This document shows positions 25,994 to 34,488 of a DNA stretch of 64,000 nt, piece after piece. How positions within the stretch are numbered: position 1 is the stretch's first letter; every line of letters starts with the position of its first letter. Below the pieces are notes generated by a model, which made no database searches, was not told the DNA's origin, and was given only the letters and a program-made list of their open reading frames with translations. Position numbers and translations under genes: made by a program. Source of the stretch: Marinilabiliaceae bacterium (GTDB lineage Bacteria; Bacteroidota; Bacteroidia; Bacteroidales; Marinilabiliaceae); the NCBI GenBank assembly GCA_009777175.1, contig WRMI01000005.1:1-64000 (forward strand). The letters run 5' to 3'.

Positions 25994-27517
25994 TTATTTT
26001 TTTTCAATTTCCACAAAAACATTAGTATTTGTATTTTCTTTTCCAAAAATTGTGGGACTGTTGAAATAAAAACTGTAATCTGTTTTGAACAATTTAATAA
26101 CGTATGGCTTTTGTTCGTTGATGCTAAATCCGTCTAAACGGCTATGAAAACGTACGAGCAACATATCGTGGGCGATTTTTTTGACCGTACATTTTTCCAC
26201 AAAATAGGTTTGAAGACCATCGCCTGTAAAAATACAGCCATCTGATTTAATATCAAGTGTGTAAGTTACATTAGATATGAAACATTCGTACTTGCCATAC
26301 CAACTTTCGTCAATTTCAACTTCTTTTGTATCATTGGGCATGGCATATTTGTAAAATTTTTTGCCGTCCCATTTGTACCACGCCCTTACGTTTTTTTGGT
26401 GATAATAGTCGAAATTGTCATTCTTCAACCAAAATTCAAAATAATTTAAACCAACCGAAAAGCCTTCTTTGTAAAAATTTCCGAAGTTGAGTTCCATTTT
26501 GTTGCCGAAATGGGTTTTTGCTCTTTGAAAAAGATTTGTGTTTTCGATTAATGATTCAAGAACCATTTCATCTACTGTCGGCATTTCGATGGGTCGCACA
26601 ATATCGGTAAATTCTTGGGTTTCGATGTTGTAATTCAACGTTTTATCAGACTTTAATTGAAATCCGTCTAACCCTGAACCGAATTGAACAATCAACACAA
26701 CATTTTGGTTGTTTTCAGTTAAATAACCTGCAATTGTCCACAGGTCGTATCCATAGTCATGATAACTGAAAAACGAGAAAACAGTTATGTTGTTTTCTCC
26801 GTATTCTCCCAAATAGGATGAAACTGCTTGTCGGCGCTGCTCTTCTGTTTTCAGAAAGTCGGGCATATGCTGTGCGGGCATTTTGTAGATAATTTCCGGC
26901 ATCAATTGGCTTAATTGGTCGGTGTCTGTTTGCTCGCCATCATCTCCATATTCAGAAGTTTGCACTTTCCATCCCTTTGCTTCGGCAATGCTTTTGTCGC
27001 AATGGTCCGTACCGGGATTGCCAAAAACATTGATAGTTCCGCCATTGTTGTGCAATGAACCAAACAATTCGTTCAAGGTTTCGGCTGAAAATTCGTTCGC
27101 CGAGATATCCACGTGGGTTAGCGCGCTGTTTTTGCTTAAATCCAAGTTTCTTAAATAATCACTAAAACTTATACGCAATATTTCTAACGCACTATTTCTG
27201 CTAACGTCTAATGTCGTTAATTCGCCCCATTCACAATCAAAAAGGGTAACGTTACCGGATATGGTAACTTTTTGGGAGTTGCTGTCGGGAATGTCGAGTA
27301 TGACCAACTCACGTACATCTTCTGATAATTCAACCGTTACTTTTTGGTTTCCCCAAAGGATGGTTGCCGTTCCTGTTCCGCTTATGCCGAACCTCAATTC
27401 GTCGGCGATCGTTATCAATGTGATGGAGTTGCCGCTTTTAGCGTCTCCGCATGATGTTACTGCTGCCGTTAAAAGTATTATTACGGCTGCGATTGTTAAA
27501 AATTTTATTTTTTGCAT
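25994..27517 (-). CDS. LRR-containing lipoprotein
   Basis: 507 residues. Signal peptide with lipobox AAVTSC (Cys 23). Residues about 60-190 are a short leucine-rich repeat block of the Bacteroidota type (LTTLDVSRNSALEILRIS, LRNLDLSKNSALTHVDISAN), closed by the family cap GNPGTDHCDKSIAEAKGW. The remaining ~310 residues are beta-rich without a recognised domain. Likely a surface or periplasmic lipoprotein with a binding role. The gap 25804-25993 before it holds only short repeat fragments. A separate lipoprotein gene follows upstream on the same strand. Confidence 0.7.
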   Translation of the reverse strand: MQKIKFLTIAAVIILLTAAVTSCGDAKSGNSITLITIADELRFGISGTGTATILWGNQKVTVELSEDVRELVILDIPDSNSQKVTISGNVTLFDCEWGELTTLDVSRNSALEILRISFSDYLRNLDLSKNSALTHVDISANEFSAETLNELFGSLHNNGGTINVFGNPGTDHCDKSIAEAKGWKVQTSEYGDDGEQTDTDQLSQLMPEIIYKMPAQHMPDFLKTEEQRRQAVSSYLGEYGENNITVFSFFSYHDYGYDLWTIAGYLTENNQNVVLIVQFGSGLDGFQLKSDKTLNYNIETQEFTDIVRPIEMPTVDEMVLESLIENTNLFQRAKTHFGNKMELNFGNFYKEGFSVGLNYFEFWLKNDNFDYYHQKNVRAWYKWDGKKFYKYAMPNDTKEVEIDESWYGKYECFISNVTYTLDIKSDGCIFTGDGLQTYFVEKCTVKKIAHDMLLVRFHSRLDGFSINEQKPYVIKLFKTDYSFYFNSPTIFGKENTNTNVFVEIEKK

Positions 27518-27853
27518 GTATTAAAAAAATTTTGTGAGGGTTGTTGCCCTCGTATTAATATTATTTTTTTTAGCCACTAATTACACTAATTTACACGAAA
27601 ATTCTTTGTGTTCCTTTGTGAAGCCTTTGTGTTCCTTTGTGGTTAGATTTTTTACCACGAAGGCACACAAAGGTTTTTTCACAAAGTCGCACGAAGGTTT
27701 GCTTTTCACAATTTTAAATTTTATTTGTTTTTGTTTTTATTGGACGACCGCAAGGGTCGCCCCTACAAACATTGGTTTTGATTGTGGGTTTCAGGGCGAA
27801 TTTGAAAGTCGCCCCTACTAACCACTAATCACTTATCACTAACCACTATTCTT
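27518..27853. repeat. Intergenic repeats between two lipoprotein genes
   Basis: Contains TGTGTTCCTTTGTGGTTAGA-type units (27605-27690), the REP palindrome CGACCGCAAGGGTCGCCC near 27745-27765, another AGTCGCCCCTAC, and TTAGTG units on the minus strand up to the stop of the next gene. No gene is seen. Confidence 0.65.
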
Positions 27854-28813
27854 TTAATTGTTTAAATAATTGACATACATTGTTATAACAAACATGCCTT
27901 CATCTTTAATCAATTCAACCATAAGATTAGCACCGTCTGCTTTTCTGTCGTAACGCCATAAAGATTCCATCCATTCAGGTGCGCCTTGTTGCTCAAAACC
28001 TGCATCTTTAAGTTGTTGTTTGTAGGATTCCTTAAAACTGTCATCTTTATAGATGTAGGTTGTAATTACATACCCTTCTTCTGGTGGAGAAAACTGATTG
28101 TAAGGAATAATTTTTCCTTTTTCCTCTGGAATTGGGAACATCTTATCGGGGATACTCGAATAAAAATATTTTAAGTTGTCCCAAACTTTCAGATTGTTCA
28201 CATTTTCATTAGAAAAGTTAATCCAATCAACATCTTCTTTTTTGTAGTGAATGCCACAAAAAGCCGCATACTGCTGATGTGTAACCGGGCTATAAAAAAC
28301 AAAATAGTTTTCGTAACCTTCATCGGGGTCAGATACTTCTTCCGAGAGGTTGATACGATAACTAAAATTATTACTAAAAACATGTCTCCCTATGCCGCTA
28401 TGAAAAGCGCTATTTGTCCACTCAAAGGATCCATCTTTTTTAAGTGCTGCCATTGCCCTGAAATCGAAAGAGAAACCATTTACTTTTTCGTTTTCGTAAC
28501 GGAGTACCCTAATGATACCGGGGAAATGCTCTATCGCCACTTCAGGTATTCCATCACCATCAAGGTCAACGATGGCAAATTTTATGTCACCCGCTGTGGC
28601 ATTATTTTCTTCAAAGTAATCTTTTAATAAGATACTTTGTTCCTTTTCTGTATCAAAGTGCATTGTTTCACTGTTCAATACTTTTTTGAAAACATTAAGG
28701 ATTTCTGCGGGACTATTCAGGTCTTTTGTGCCTGATTTTTGTTGTTGCCCGCTGCACGCTGCCGCTAAAAATATTACGGCTACTGCGACTGTTAAAAAAC
28801 TATTTTTCATCAT
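27854..28813 (-). CDS. Lipoprotein with a VCBS/EF-hand-like DxDGDG motif
   Basis: 319 residues from the ATG at 28813; signal peptide with lipobox LAAAC (Cys 20, followed by SGQQQKSG). Near residue 80 the sequence AIVDLDGDGIPEVAIE is a calcium-binding FG-GAP/VCBS-like loop. The rest is not recognised. The open frame runs 27 codons further upstream through repeat DNA and is rejected because it would bury the signal peptide. It shares with its neighbour at 25994 a lipoprotein signal and a similar upstream sequence (TTTTGTGAGGGTTGTTG), suggesting related promoter regions. Confidence 0.65.
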   Translation of the reverse strand: MMKNSFLTVAVAVIFLAAACSGQQQKSGTKDLNSPAEILNVFKKVLNSETMHFDTEKEQSILLKDYFEENNATAGDIKFAIVDLDGDGIPEVAIEHFPGIIRVLRYENEKVNGFSFDFRAMAALKKDGSFEWTNSAFHSGIGRHVFSNNFSYRINLSEEVSDPDEGYENYFVFYSPVTHQQYAAFCGIHYKKEDVDWINFSNENVNNLKVWDNLKYFYSSIPDKMFPIPEEKGKIIPYNQFSPPEEGYVITTYIYKDDSFKESYKQQLKDAGFEQQGAPEWMESLWRYDRKADGANLMVELIKDEGMFVITMYVNYLNN

Positions 28814-28875
28814 ATATTCTAAAAATTTGTGAGGGTTGTTGTTTTTTGCCCTCGGGTTAATATTATTTCTTTTTC

Positions 28876-29141
28876 TTTCAACGCAAAGGCGCAAAGTTGA
28901 GGACGCAAGGGTCGCACTGATGTCCGCAGTGTGCCTGACCGTAGGTTGAAACCTACGGTTAATAAAGGGTCGTCCCTACGGGACTTTGCTGCAATTATCC
29001 CGTTAGGGATATAATATTGGTAAAAAAACGAAATCCCGCGCGAATAAATAGTCCCGTAGGGACGATATATTGCGTACCTAACGGCACGCTTGCGTGCGCC
29101 GTGACATTCGTTTTCTACCGATATTTTGTGCCTAAAGGCAC
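28876..29141. repeat. REP palindrome cluster
   Basis: Inverted CTTTGCG-element fragment at 28876-28910, then perfect palindromes: CCGTAGGTT-GA-AACCTACGG (28939-28958), ATCCC-GTTA-GGGAT (28997-29010), GTCCCGTAGGGAC (29051-29063), a CGGC...GCCG hairpin (29083-29102) and GTGCCTAAAGGCAC (29128-29141). No gene is seen. Confidence 0.75.
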
Positions 29142-29208
29142 ATTTTGCATTTTTCATCATCCTATTTGTTTTATTTGTTTTATTATATTTCTTTCTAATA
29201 TCTAAACT

Positions 29209-29613
29209 CTAACCACTAACCACTATTTCTCCGATGTATTCACCTCCTTCGGCAACTTTCTGTATTGCTTTTGTGAGTTCATGGCGTCCTGCTTGGCGTT
29301 TGCCGATATATCCATTTATGCCCGCATTCATTAATGATTGTACACTATTGCCTGTATCTTCGCCTGCTACTGCTAATATTTTCATGTTTGGATAATCATT
29401 TCGCAGTCGTCGCGCCACTTCAATACATTCTGAATGATTGCTTTGGTTTATGCCCAATAGTGCTACGTCTGCAGGTCTTCTATCAAGAAACTTGAAAAGG
29501 TCTGCGCCGCCCTTCGCATCGCCTGCCACACTAATATCGGGATTACCCTTAAAGGCACTTATCACCCCCAGCCGAAACAATGTTTGGCTTTCTAAAACTA
29601 CTGTACGTATCAT
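29209..29613 (-). CDS. Stand-alone degenerate receiver domain (truncated response regulator)
   Basis: 134 residues fold-match a NarL-type receiver (TLFRLGVISAFKGNPDISVA; INGYIGKRQAGRHELTKAI). The phosphoacceptor Asp is replaced by Gly54 (VALLGINQS), the acidic pair is L7-E8 and the conserved Thr/Ser is Ala/Gly; only Lys105 remains. The protein ends GGEYIGEIVVSG, exactly where a LuxR-type DNA-binding domain should begin; the last codons and stop come from a TTAGTG microsatellite. It thus cannot be phosphorylated in the usual way and has no output domain. No histidine kinase nearby. It has a good -7 box. Confidence 0.7.
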   Translation of the reverse strand: MIRTVVLESQTLFRLGVISAFKGNPDISVAGDAKGGADLFKFLDRRPADVALLGINQSNHSECIEVARRLRNDYPNMKILAVAGEDTGNSVQSLMNAGINGYIGKRQAGRHELTKAIQKVAEGGEYIGEIVVSG

Positions 29614-29675
29614 ATTTTTTCTATATTATCTTATATATCAACTTATTAATAAAAAAACTTGTTATTTTTCGGGGA

Positions 29676-29683
29676 CAAAGATA
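29676..29683 (-). promoter_or_regulatory. -7 box for the receiver gene
   Basis: Minus strand TATCTTTG, a perfect TAnnTTTG, 62 bases before the start at 29613. Confidence 0.6.
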
Positions 29684-29699
29684 TTATAAAAAATAATAA

Positions 29700-30100
29700 T
29701 AAATACCCGTAATTGTACGGGTTTTTTGCTAGTAATTGTAGGGGCTTTTAACCACAAAGGTTTCACAAAGGAAACAATATTTCTATTTTAACCACTGACC
29801 ACGATTTTTGCGTTCTTTGCGTTCTCAACTTTGCGACTTTGCGTTAAAATATATATTATGAATAATGTTGTTTAAAAAAAATAATTACTTTTGCAAAAAA
29901 AATGAAATGCCAAATTTTTATAGAAAATGAGTGAATGAGTAAATGAGTGAATGAGTAAATGAGTGTAGGGGCGCACCCTTGCGGTCTCCCGCCCTTAATA
30001 AATGAGTGAATTTGTGAATGAGTAAATGAGATAATCTTAGTAGCAAAAAAATTATTTTATTTCAATATTCAATATTTCAATACGTTTAGTAAAGAACAAA
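29700..30100. repeat. Repeat-rich gap with an orphan promoter
   Basis: 29743-29770 AACCACAAAGGTTTCACAAA; 29809-29870 dispersed CTTTGCG element; 29936-30030 a TGAGTGAATGAGTAAA microsatellite with the REP-like GGGGCGCACCCTTGCGGTC inside. The promoter at 29886 and a 10-codon reading frame lie between them. No intact gene. Confidence 0.65.
29886..29893 (+). promoter_or_regulatory. -7 box followed by an interrupted 10-codon reading frame
   Basis: TACTTTTG followed by C. Eight bases later an ATG (29902) opens MKCQIFIENE and then stops where the TGAGTGAATGAG microsatellite begins. Either this is a leader for pyk 230 bases away, or a gene start whose body was lost to the repeat. Confidence 0.45.
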
Positions 30101-30121
30101 TTAGTGGCTAACAATAAATAT

Positions 30122-31552
30122 ATGAAAAAACACACAAAAATAGTAGCAACCATATCTGATATAAGATGTGAAATTGATTTTATTAGGCAGTTGTACGAAG
30201 CAGGAATGAATGTTGTTCGTATCAATACTGCTCACGCAAGTTATGAGGGTATCGCCCGTATCGTAAAAAATGTACGAGAAGTATCTCAAAGAATAGCGAT
30301 TCTAATTGATACCAAAGGACCCGAAATAAGAACTACCCATTGTATTGACAACCTCAGCATTGAGTTAAAAGCAGGTTCCACAATCCGAATAGTTGGGGAT
30401 CCCACAAAAGAAACGGATAATGAAACAATTTATGTTTCCTACCAAAAGATAGCGGAAGAGATTTCCCTTCAAAGTCATATTCTTTTTGATGACGGCGAAA
30501 TAGCGGTTATCGTAGACAGTAAGGACAATAACGCTCTAATTTGCACTGTTCTGAACAGTGGCAAATTAGGGAGTCGCAAAAGCGTGAATATACCGGGTGT
30601 CAGAATTGACCTGCCTTCGGTAACTGACCGCGATAAAGGATTTATCAAATTTGCAACCGAAAACGACATCGATTTTATTGCACACTCTTTTGTTCGATGC
30701 GCCAATGACGTTAGGGAGGTACAACAAGAGTTGGACAAATATAACAGTCCAATAAAAATTATTGCCAAGATTGAAAATCAAGAGGGTCTAAATAATATAG
30801 AGGAGATTCTTGAGCATGTTTACGGTATAATGATAGCTCGCGGAGATTTAGGTATTGAGGTTCCTCAAGAAAAAATTCCTCTTATTCAGCGTCAGTTGAT
30901 AAGAAAATGTGTAGAGTCAAAAAAACCTGTTATCGTTGCTACGCAGATGTTACACACGATGATACAGCATCCTCGTCCTACTCGCGCCGAGGTTACAGAT
31001 GTAGCAAATGCAATATATTACAGAACCGATGCAATAATGCTTAGTGGAGAAACGGCAACGGGGGACTATCCTGTTGAATCAGTGGAAACAATGACAAGGA
31101 TTGCCCGTGAAGTAGAATCGGCAAAAGAAATACAAAATGATATTCCGATAGATCTAATAAAAAATGATGTTAGGGCTTATTTAGCGGATGCTGCCGTTAA
31201 AGCCACCAAAGGCATCCCAATAAAAGCAGTTTTGACTGATAGTTTGACTGGCAGGACAGCCCGCTATTTGTCTGCCTTTCGAGGAGCGATTCCTGTTTTT
31301 GCGCTTTGTTACAACAAACGAGTAGGTAGAGAACTTGCGCTATCCTACGGCGTTTCACCTCGCTTAACAGAATCGGGAAGCTCTAAAAGTCAAATTTTAT
31401 ATAATTCGATAGAAAAATTAAAAAGTGAGAATCTCCTTCAAAACGACCACTTAATAGCTTATCTCGGTAGCAGTTTCGGTATCGGCGGCGGAACTACATA
31501 TTTAGAAATCATCACTGTTGAAGGATTTTTGGAAAAAATTGAACACTATTAG
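30122..31552 (+). CDS. pyk: Pyruvate kinase
   Basis: Last step of glycolysis, making pyruvate and ATP. 476 residues from the ATG at 30122 (an upstream GTG at 30104 belongs to the GTGGCTAACAATAAA repeat tail). Conserved segments: MNVVRINTAHASYEG, IDTKGPEIRT, HILFDDGEI, IIAKIENQEGLNNI, MIARGDLGIEVPQEKIP, the signature-type KKPVIVATQMLHTMIQHPRPTRAE and AIMLSGETATGDYPVE. It supplies pyruvate for acetyl-CoA and hence for the Pta-AckA branch. Confidence 0.92.
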   Translation: MKKHTKIVATISDIRCEIDFIRQLYEAGMNVVRINTAHASYEGIARIVKNVREVSQRIAILIDTKGPEIRTTHCIDNLSIELKAGSTIRIVGDPTKETDNETIYVSYQKIAEEISLQSHILFDDGEIAVIVDSKDNNALICTVLNSGKLGSRKSVNIPGVRIDLPSVTDRDKGFIKFATENDIDFIAHSFVRCANDVREVQQELDKYNSPIKIIAKIENQEGLNNIEEILEHVYGIMIARGDLGIEVPQEKIPLIQRQLIRKCVESKKPVIVATQMLHTMIQHPRPTRAEVTDVANAIYYRTDAIMLSGETATGDYPVESVETMTRIAREVESAKEIQNDIPIDLIKNDVRAYLADAAVKATKGIPIKAVLTDSLTGRTARYLSAFRGAIPVFALCYNKRVGRELALSYGVSPRLTESGSSKSQILYNSIEKLKSENLLQNDHLIAYLGSSFGIGGGTTYLEIITVEGFLEKIEHY

Positions 31553-31708
31553 TAATTCCAAAGAACCCAAAGGACGCTTTACTAAAGGAGAATTACGCAT
31601 TTATGTTTTTCAAAAGCAGAACAGAAAAAACTCTATCACCCTTATTTTCAGAAAACAATGGCAATAGAGTTATGCGTTCCTTAGGTTGCTAAACTATATT
31701 TCCGATTT

Positions 31709-32638
31709 TCAAAAATAGAACATCAAGAAAATAGAGCCCTTTGTAAGTGTTTGACCTCCAATATTGAACGCATTGTCAGTACTAATTCTTTCTCTGTATG
31801 AATATTCTTTTATATCGTTGTCTAACCAACCTTCGGTGGTTATTTCATTTTGACCTTTTAAAGAATAAGTAAAACGGAGCCCTAATTCACCTCCGATGGA
31901 AATTTGAGGTGTAAAAAAATACTCAACGCCAATAAAACCACCAATTCCTGCCGTAAATTCTGTACCTCTACAATTTTCAAGCACACGATAGCCTTGTTTT
32001 ACGGCAATATTAGTAAAATCGTGTTTAATAGGAGTTTGGTTGGCACTTGTAATGGGATTTCCATATTCAAACAAATCTTTTGATGCTAAATATCCAACAG
32101 ATATTTCAGGTCCGTAAAACCCTTGAACACGACCATGTCCTCTACGAAATTCATACCCTAAATCCAAAGTAACGCCTTGATTATTACGAATATAGGTATC
32201 GATTGTAGTTGCAGAAATATTTGTAGGATCAACAAGTAATGCATTTTGGTCAGTTACAGTCTGTTTGTTCTTTTGTTGCGTAAAATCTACATGCAACTTA
32301 GCACGAGCAGCCCTATCATTTTCTAAAAAATATTTGAAATAGATAGTATTGTTAATTCCTTTAAATTCGGGTGCGTCAATTGTATTAGAAAAATTAAACA
32401 TATTTCCTAAATATTCCAAAAAAGGCGCTGCCTCGATACCCAAAGCAAAATCACCGGCCTTGGGCAACAATTCAATTCCTCGTTTATTAACAAAGGAGTT
32501 GATATTTACGGAATTATCTTGTTCGATGACGGAGTTATCTTTTTCAATGGATGTAAAATTTTCAGTTATCTCTTGCGCAGATAGCGAGCAAAAAATCGCA
32601 ACAACGCACAAAAAACTTACCACGATTATCTTTTTCAT
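31709..32638 (-). CDS. Outer-membrane beta-barrel protein
   Basis: 309 residues with signal peptide MKKIIVVSFLCVVAIFCSLS, probably cleaved after SAQ at 21. The mature part alternates hydrophobic and polar residues in long strands and ends with GSIFLMFYF, an aromatic C-terminus as in outer-membrane barrels. A serine/asparagine-rich segment with the near-repeat KDNSVIEQDNSVN follows the signal peptide. No specific porin family recognised. It lies 36 bases behind the lipoprotein gene at 32675, so the two form an operon. Confidence 0.68.
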   Translation of the reverse strand: MKKIIVVSFLCVVAIFCSLSAQEITENFTSIEKDNSVIEQDNSVNINSFVNKRGIELLPKAGDFALGIEAAPFLEYLGNMFNFSNTIDAPEFKGINNTIYFKYFLENDRAARAKLHVDFTQQKNKQTVTDQNALLVDPTNISATTIDTYIRNNQGVTLDLGYEFRRGHGRVQGFYGPEISVGYLASKDLFEYGNPITSANQTPIKHDFTNIAVKQGYRVLENCRGTEFTAGIGGFIGVEYFFTPQISIGGELGLRFTYSLKGQNEITTEGWLDNDIKEYSYRERISTDNAFNIGGQTLTKGSIFLMFYF

Positions 32639-32674
32639 ATAATACTAGTTTAATTTATTAGTAAATTTTGAGGT

Positions 32675-33544
32675 CTAAACTGGATCACCTATTGCGTAAG
32701 AAATTGTACCTTTATCCACATCTGCTCCTCCATAAATTTGATAAGTTTTGTTCAAATTAAAAAGGTATTTAATTGTCTGATCTCCGTTGGTAACATTTAG
32801 AATAACCGCAGATTGAAGCGTTACGTCCAATCCTCCGGGTCTCATTTGAGGTGTTGGCGCATCTAAACTAAAAGTTAAAACACCGTCACTTCCGATAGTT
32901 GCCGTTGAAACATAATCATTTACTCTTTTTGGAACAAATTGGTCAGCCTTAATAGTAATTTTAACAGTGGTTCCCGAAGGAATCGGAGTTTCGGCAGGAT
33001 TGTTATAGACAAACCTCGCCCTGAAATTTCCTTTTTCCCACGTTTCTGTAACCATCAAATTATCGCCAGATTGCGTATAAGTAAGATTTTTCTGGTAAGT
33101 GAAACCACTAATAATAGACTGAGTATTGAGCGGAAGCGGAAGCTCAAATAATTTTGTCTCAATTCTTGACCCATTAGTAACATCAAGCGTGAAAGGATTC
33201 CCATTAATGGTAACATTAATATCACCGCCATCATTCCTTGTGGGTAACTCAACTGAATATCTACCGTTGTTTCCAACAGTAGCGTAGGCAACATAATTGC
33301 CCGTAGCATTTGCAATACCAAAAGCAATATTAGGTATTGTAAACGAAAGAATTGTTCCCTCGGGAACAAACTCAATAAAATTCGTGGGAGACTCATTAAT
33401 GTTCAAATAGACGGTACCCTCAACGGTAGCCCTTGAAGCAAAAGTCTCCTCAATATTGATCCCCTCAGCAGGATCATCTTTTGCACAGGAAAAAATTCCC
33501 AGAATCATTGTTGCCAATAATGCAACACAAAAAAGATTTCTCAT
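32675..33544 (-). CDS. Two-domain beta-sandwich lipoprotein
   Basis: 289 residues; signal peptide with lipobox GIFSC (Cys 20, followed by AKDDPAEG). Two similar halves are visible: FVPEGTILSFTIPN...YVAYATVGNNGRYSVELPT in the first and PIPSGTTVKITIKA...YVSTATIGSDGVLTFSLDAP in the second, each followed by a VTLQ/VTING and LDVTNG/LNVTNG segment. This indicates an internal domain duplication, probably carboxypeptidase-regulatory or Ig-like. It heads an operon with the barrel protein at 31709, suggesting a surface lipoprotein working with an outer-membrane partner. Confidence 0.68.
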   Translation of the reverse strand: MRNLFCVALLATMILGIFSCAKDDPAEGINIEETFASRATVEGTVYLNINESPTNFIEFVPEGTILSFTIPNIAFGIANATGNYVAYATVGNNGRYSVELPTRNDGGDINVTINGNPFTLDVTNGSRIETKLFELPLPLNTQSIISGFTYQKNLTYTQSGDNLMVTETWEKGNFRARFVYNNPAETPIPSGTTVKITIKADQFVPKRVNDYVSTATIGSDGVLTFSLDAPTPQMRPGGLDVTLQSAVILNVTNGDQTIKYLFNLNKTYQIYGGADVDKGTISYAIGDPV

Positions 33545-33590
33545 TTTTTTACAATTAAAGTTACTATAAATTATTTTTAAAAATTTGGCG

Positions 33591-33598
33591 CAAAATTA
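33591..33598 (-). promoter_or_regulatory. -7 box for the lipoprotein/barrel operon
   Basis: Minus strand TAATTTTG followed by CG, 46 bases before the start at 33544; a perfect TAnnTTTG. Confidence 0.65.
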
Positions 33599-33798
33599 TA
33601 TAAAATTTTCGAATCACAAGCATTATGCAAAAAAAACTGCAAAAAAAGTTATTTTATTAAATTTTTTTCAAAATATTGCAACATGGCGACCTAAAACGCC
33701 GTTAAACTACTTAAAATAGTTGCTTTATAAAAAATGTAGTTTCAAAATTCCTGACTTGGCATTTGATTTTGTTACCATGTCGTAAGTTATTCAAAACT

Positions 33799-33837
33799 AA
33801 AAAGTTATACCACAATTTCTCATGATATAACTTTTTT
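33799..33837 (-). terminator. Hairpin terminator of the OB-fold lipoprotein gene
   Basis: On the minus strand AAAGTTATA pairs with TATAACTTT, with a loop of about 18 bases, followed by TT; it lies 40 bases after the stop codon. Because the arms are A- and T-rich it may work in both directions. Confidence 0.5.
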
Positions 33838-33876
33838 CATACCAAAACAAGTTGGTTTTCAGCTACGCATTAATTG

Positions 33877-34320
33877 TTATTCAGCCTCTTCTGCTACAGG
33901 GGTTTCATCAGCAATGATTTCAAAAGCAACTAAATCAATTTTAAACTTAGCCTCGATTTCAGCTTCACATTTGTGACCTTCTTCGGGTTCAAAAGCAGAA
34001 AATTTGCCTGTAACTTGCAATTTTTTGCCTTCCAAGTCTAAATCGAAATCTTGTTCTGTAAACACAAACACAACATCTTTGGCTCCTTCAAGAACCAATT
34101 TTTTTCCGCTTTGTTTACAAACGTGCTTACAAAGCCCTTGTAATGTAACTTCTTTGTCTAAATAATTTTCAGCAGAAGCCACGATTTCATCAACGGCAAG
34201 AACAGAAACTTCAACTACTTCGGGTTCTTCAACGACAGGCTCTTCTGTTTTTTTAGCAGCACCACCGCCACACCCCCAAACTAGTAACGAAACAACTAAT
34301 ACAAAAAATAATTTCTTCAT
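33877..34320 (-). CDS. OB-fold (BOF-like) lipoprotein
   Basis: 147 residues; signal peptide with lipobox VWGC (Cys 17), followed by GGG and a Glu/Val-rich linker (EEPVVEEPEVVEVS). The core matches the bacterial OB-fold pattern: EVTLQGLCKHVCKQSGKKLVL (strands 1-3 with a CxxxC), then VFVFTE and KKLQVTGKFSAFEPEEG, and a third Cys in HKCEAEIEA. The C-terminus is again acidic (ETPVAEEAE). Likely a small periplasmic or surface lipoprotein; the Cys residues may bind metal or form a disulphide. Its own promoter and terminator make it monocistronic. Confidence 0.72.
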   Translation of the reverse strand: MKKLFFVLVVSLLVWGCGGGAAKKTEEPVVEEPEVVEVSVLAVDEIVASAENYLDKEVTLQGLCKHVCKQSGKKLVLEGAKDVVFVFTEQDFDLDLEGKKLQVTGKFSAFEPEEGHKCEAEIEAKFKIDLVAFEIIADETPVAEEAE

Positions 34321-34366
34321 AATTTTTCAAAAAAATGTTAGTAAATGTATTATTAAATTGAGCGCG

Positions 34367-34374
34367 CAAAATTA
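34367..34374 (-). promoter_or_regulatory. -7 box for the OB-fold lipoprotein gene
   Basis: Minus strand TAATTTTG followed by CGCG, 46 bases before the start at 34320. Confidence 0.65.
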
Positions 34375-34458
34375 ATTATTATTTTTTAATAAAATCAACT
34401 TTAGCGAAAAAAAATTGTTTTTTGTATATTTTTTATCATTTTTTTGAAAAAAAAATAT

Positions 34459-34466
34459 TAATTTTG
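34459..34466 (+). promoter_or_regulatory. -7 box for the M23 peptidase gene
   Basis: TAATTTTG followed by C, 22 bases before the ATG at 34489. It is divergent from the box at 34367. Confidence 0.65.
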
Positions 34467-34488
34467 CTTTTTTTTATTGTAAAAAATT

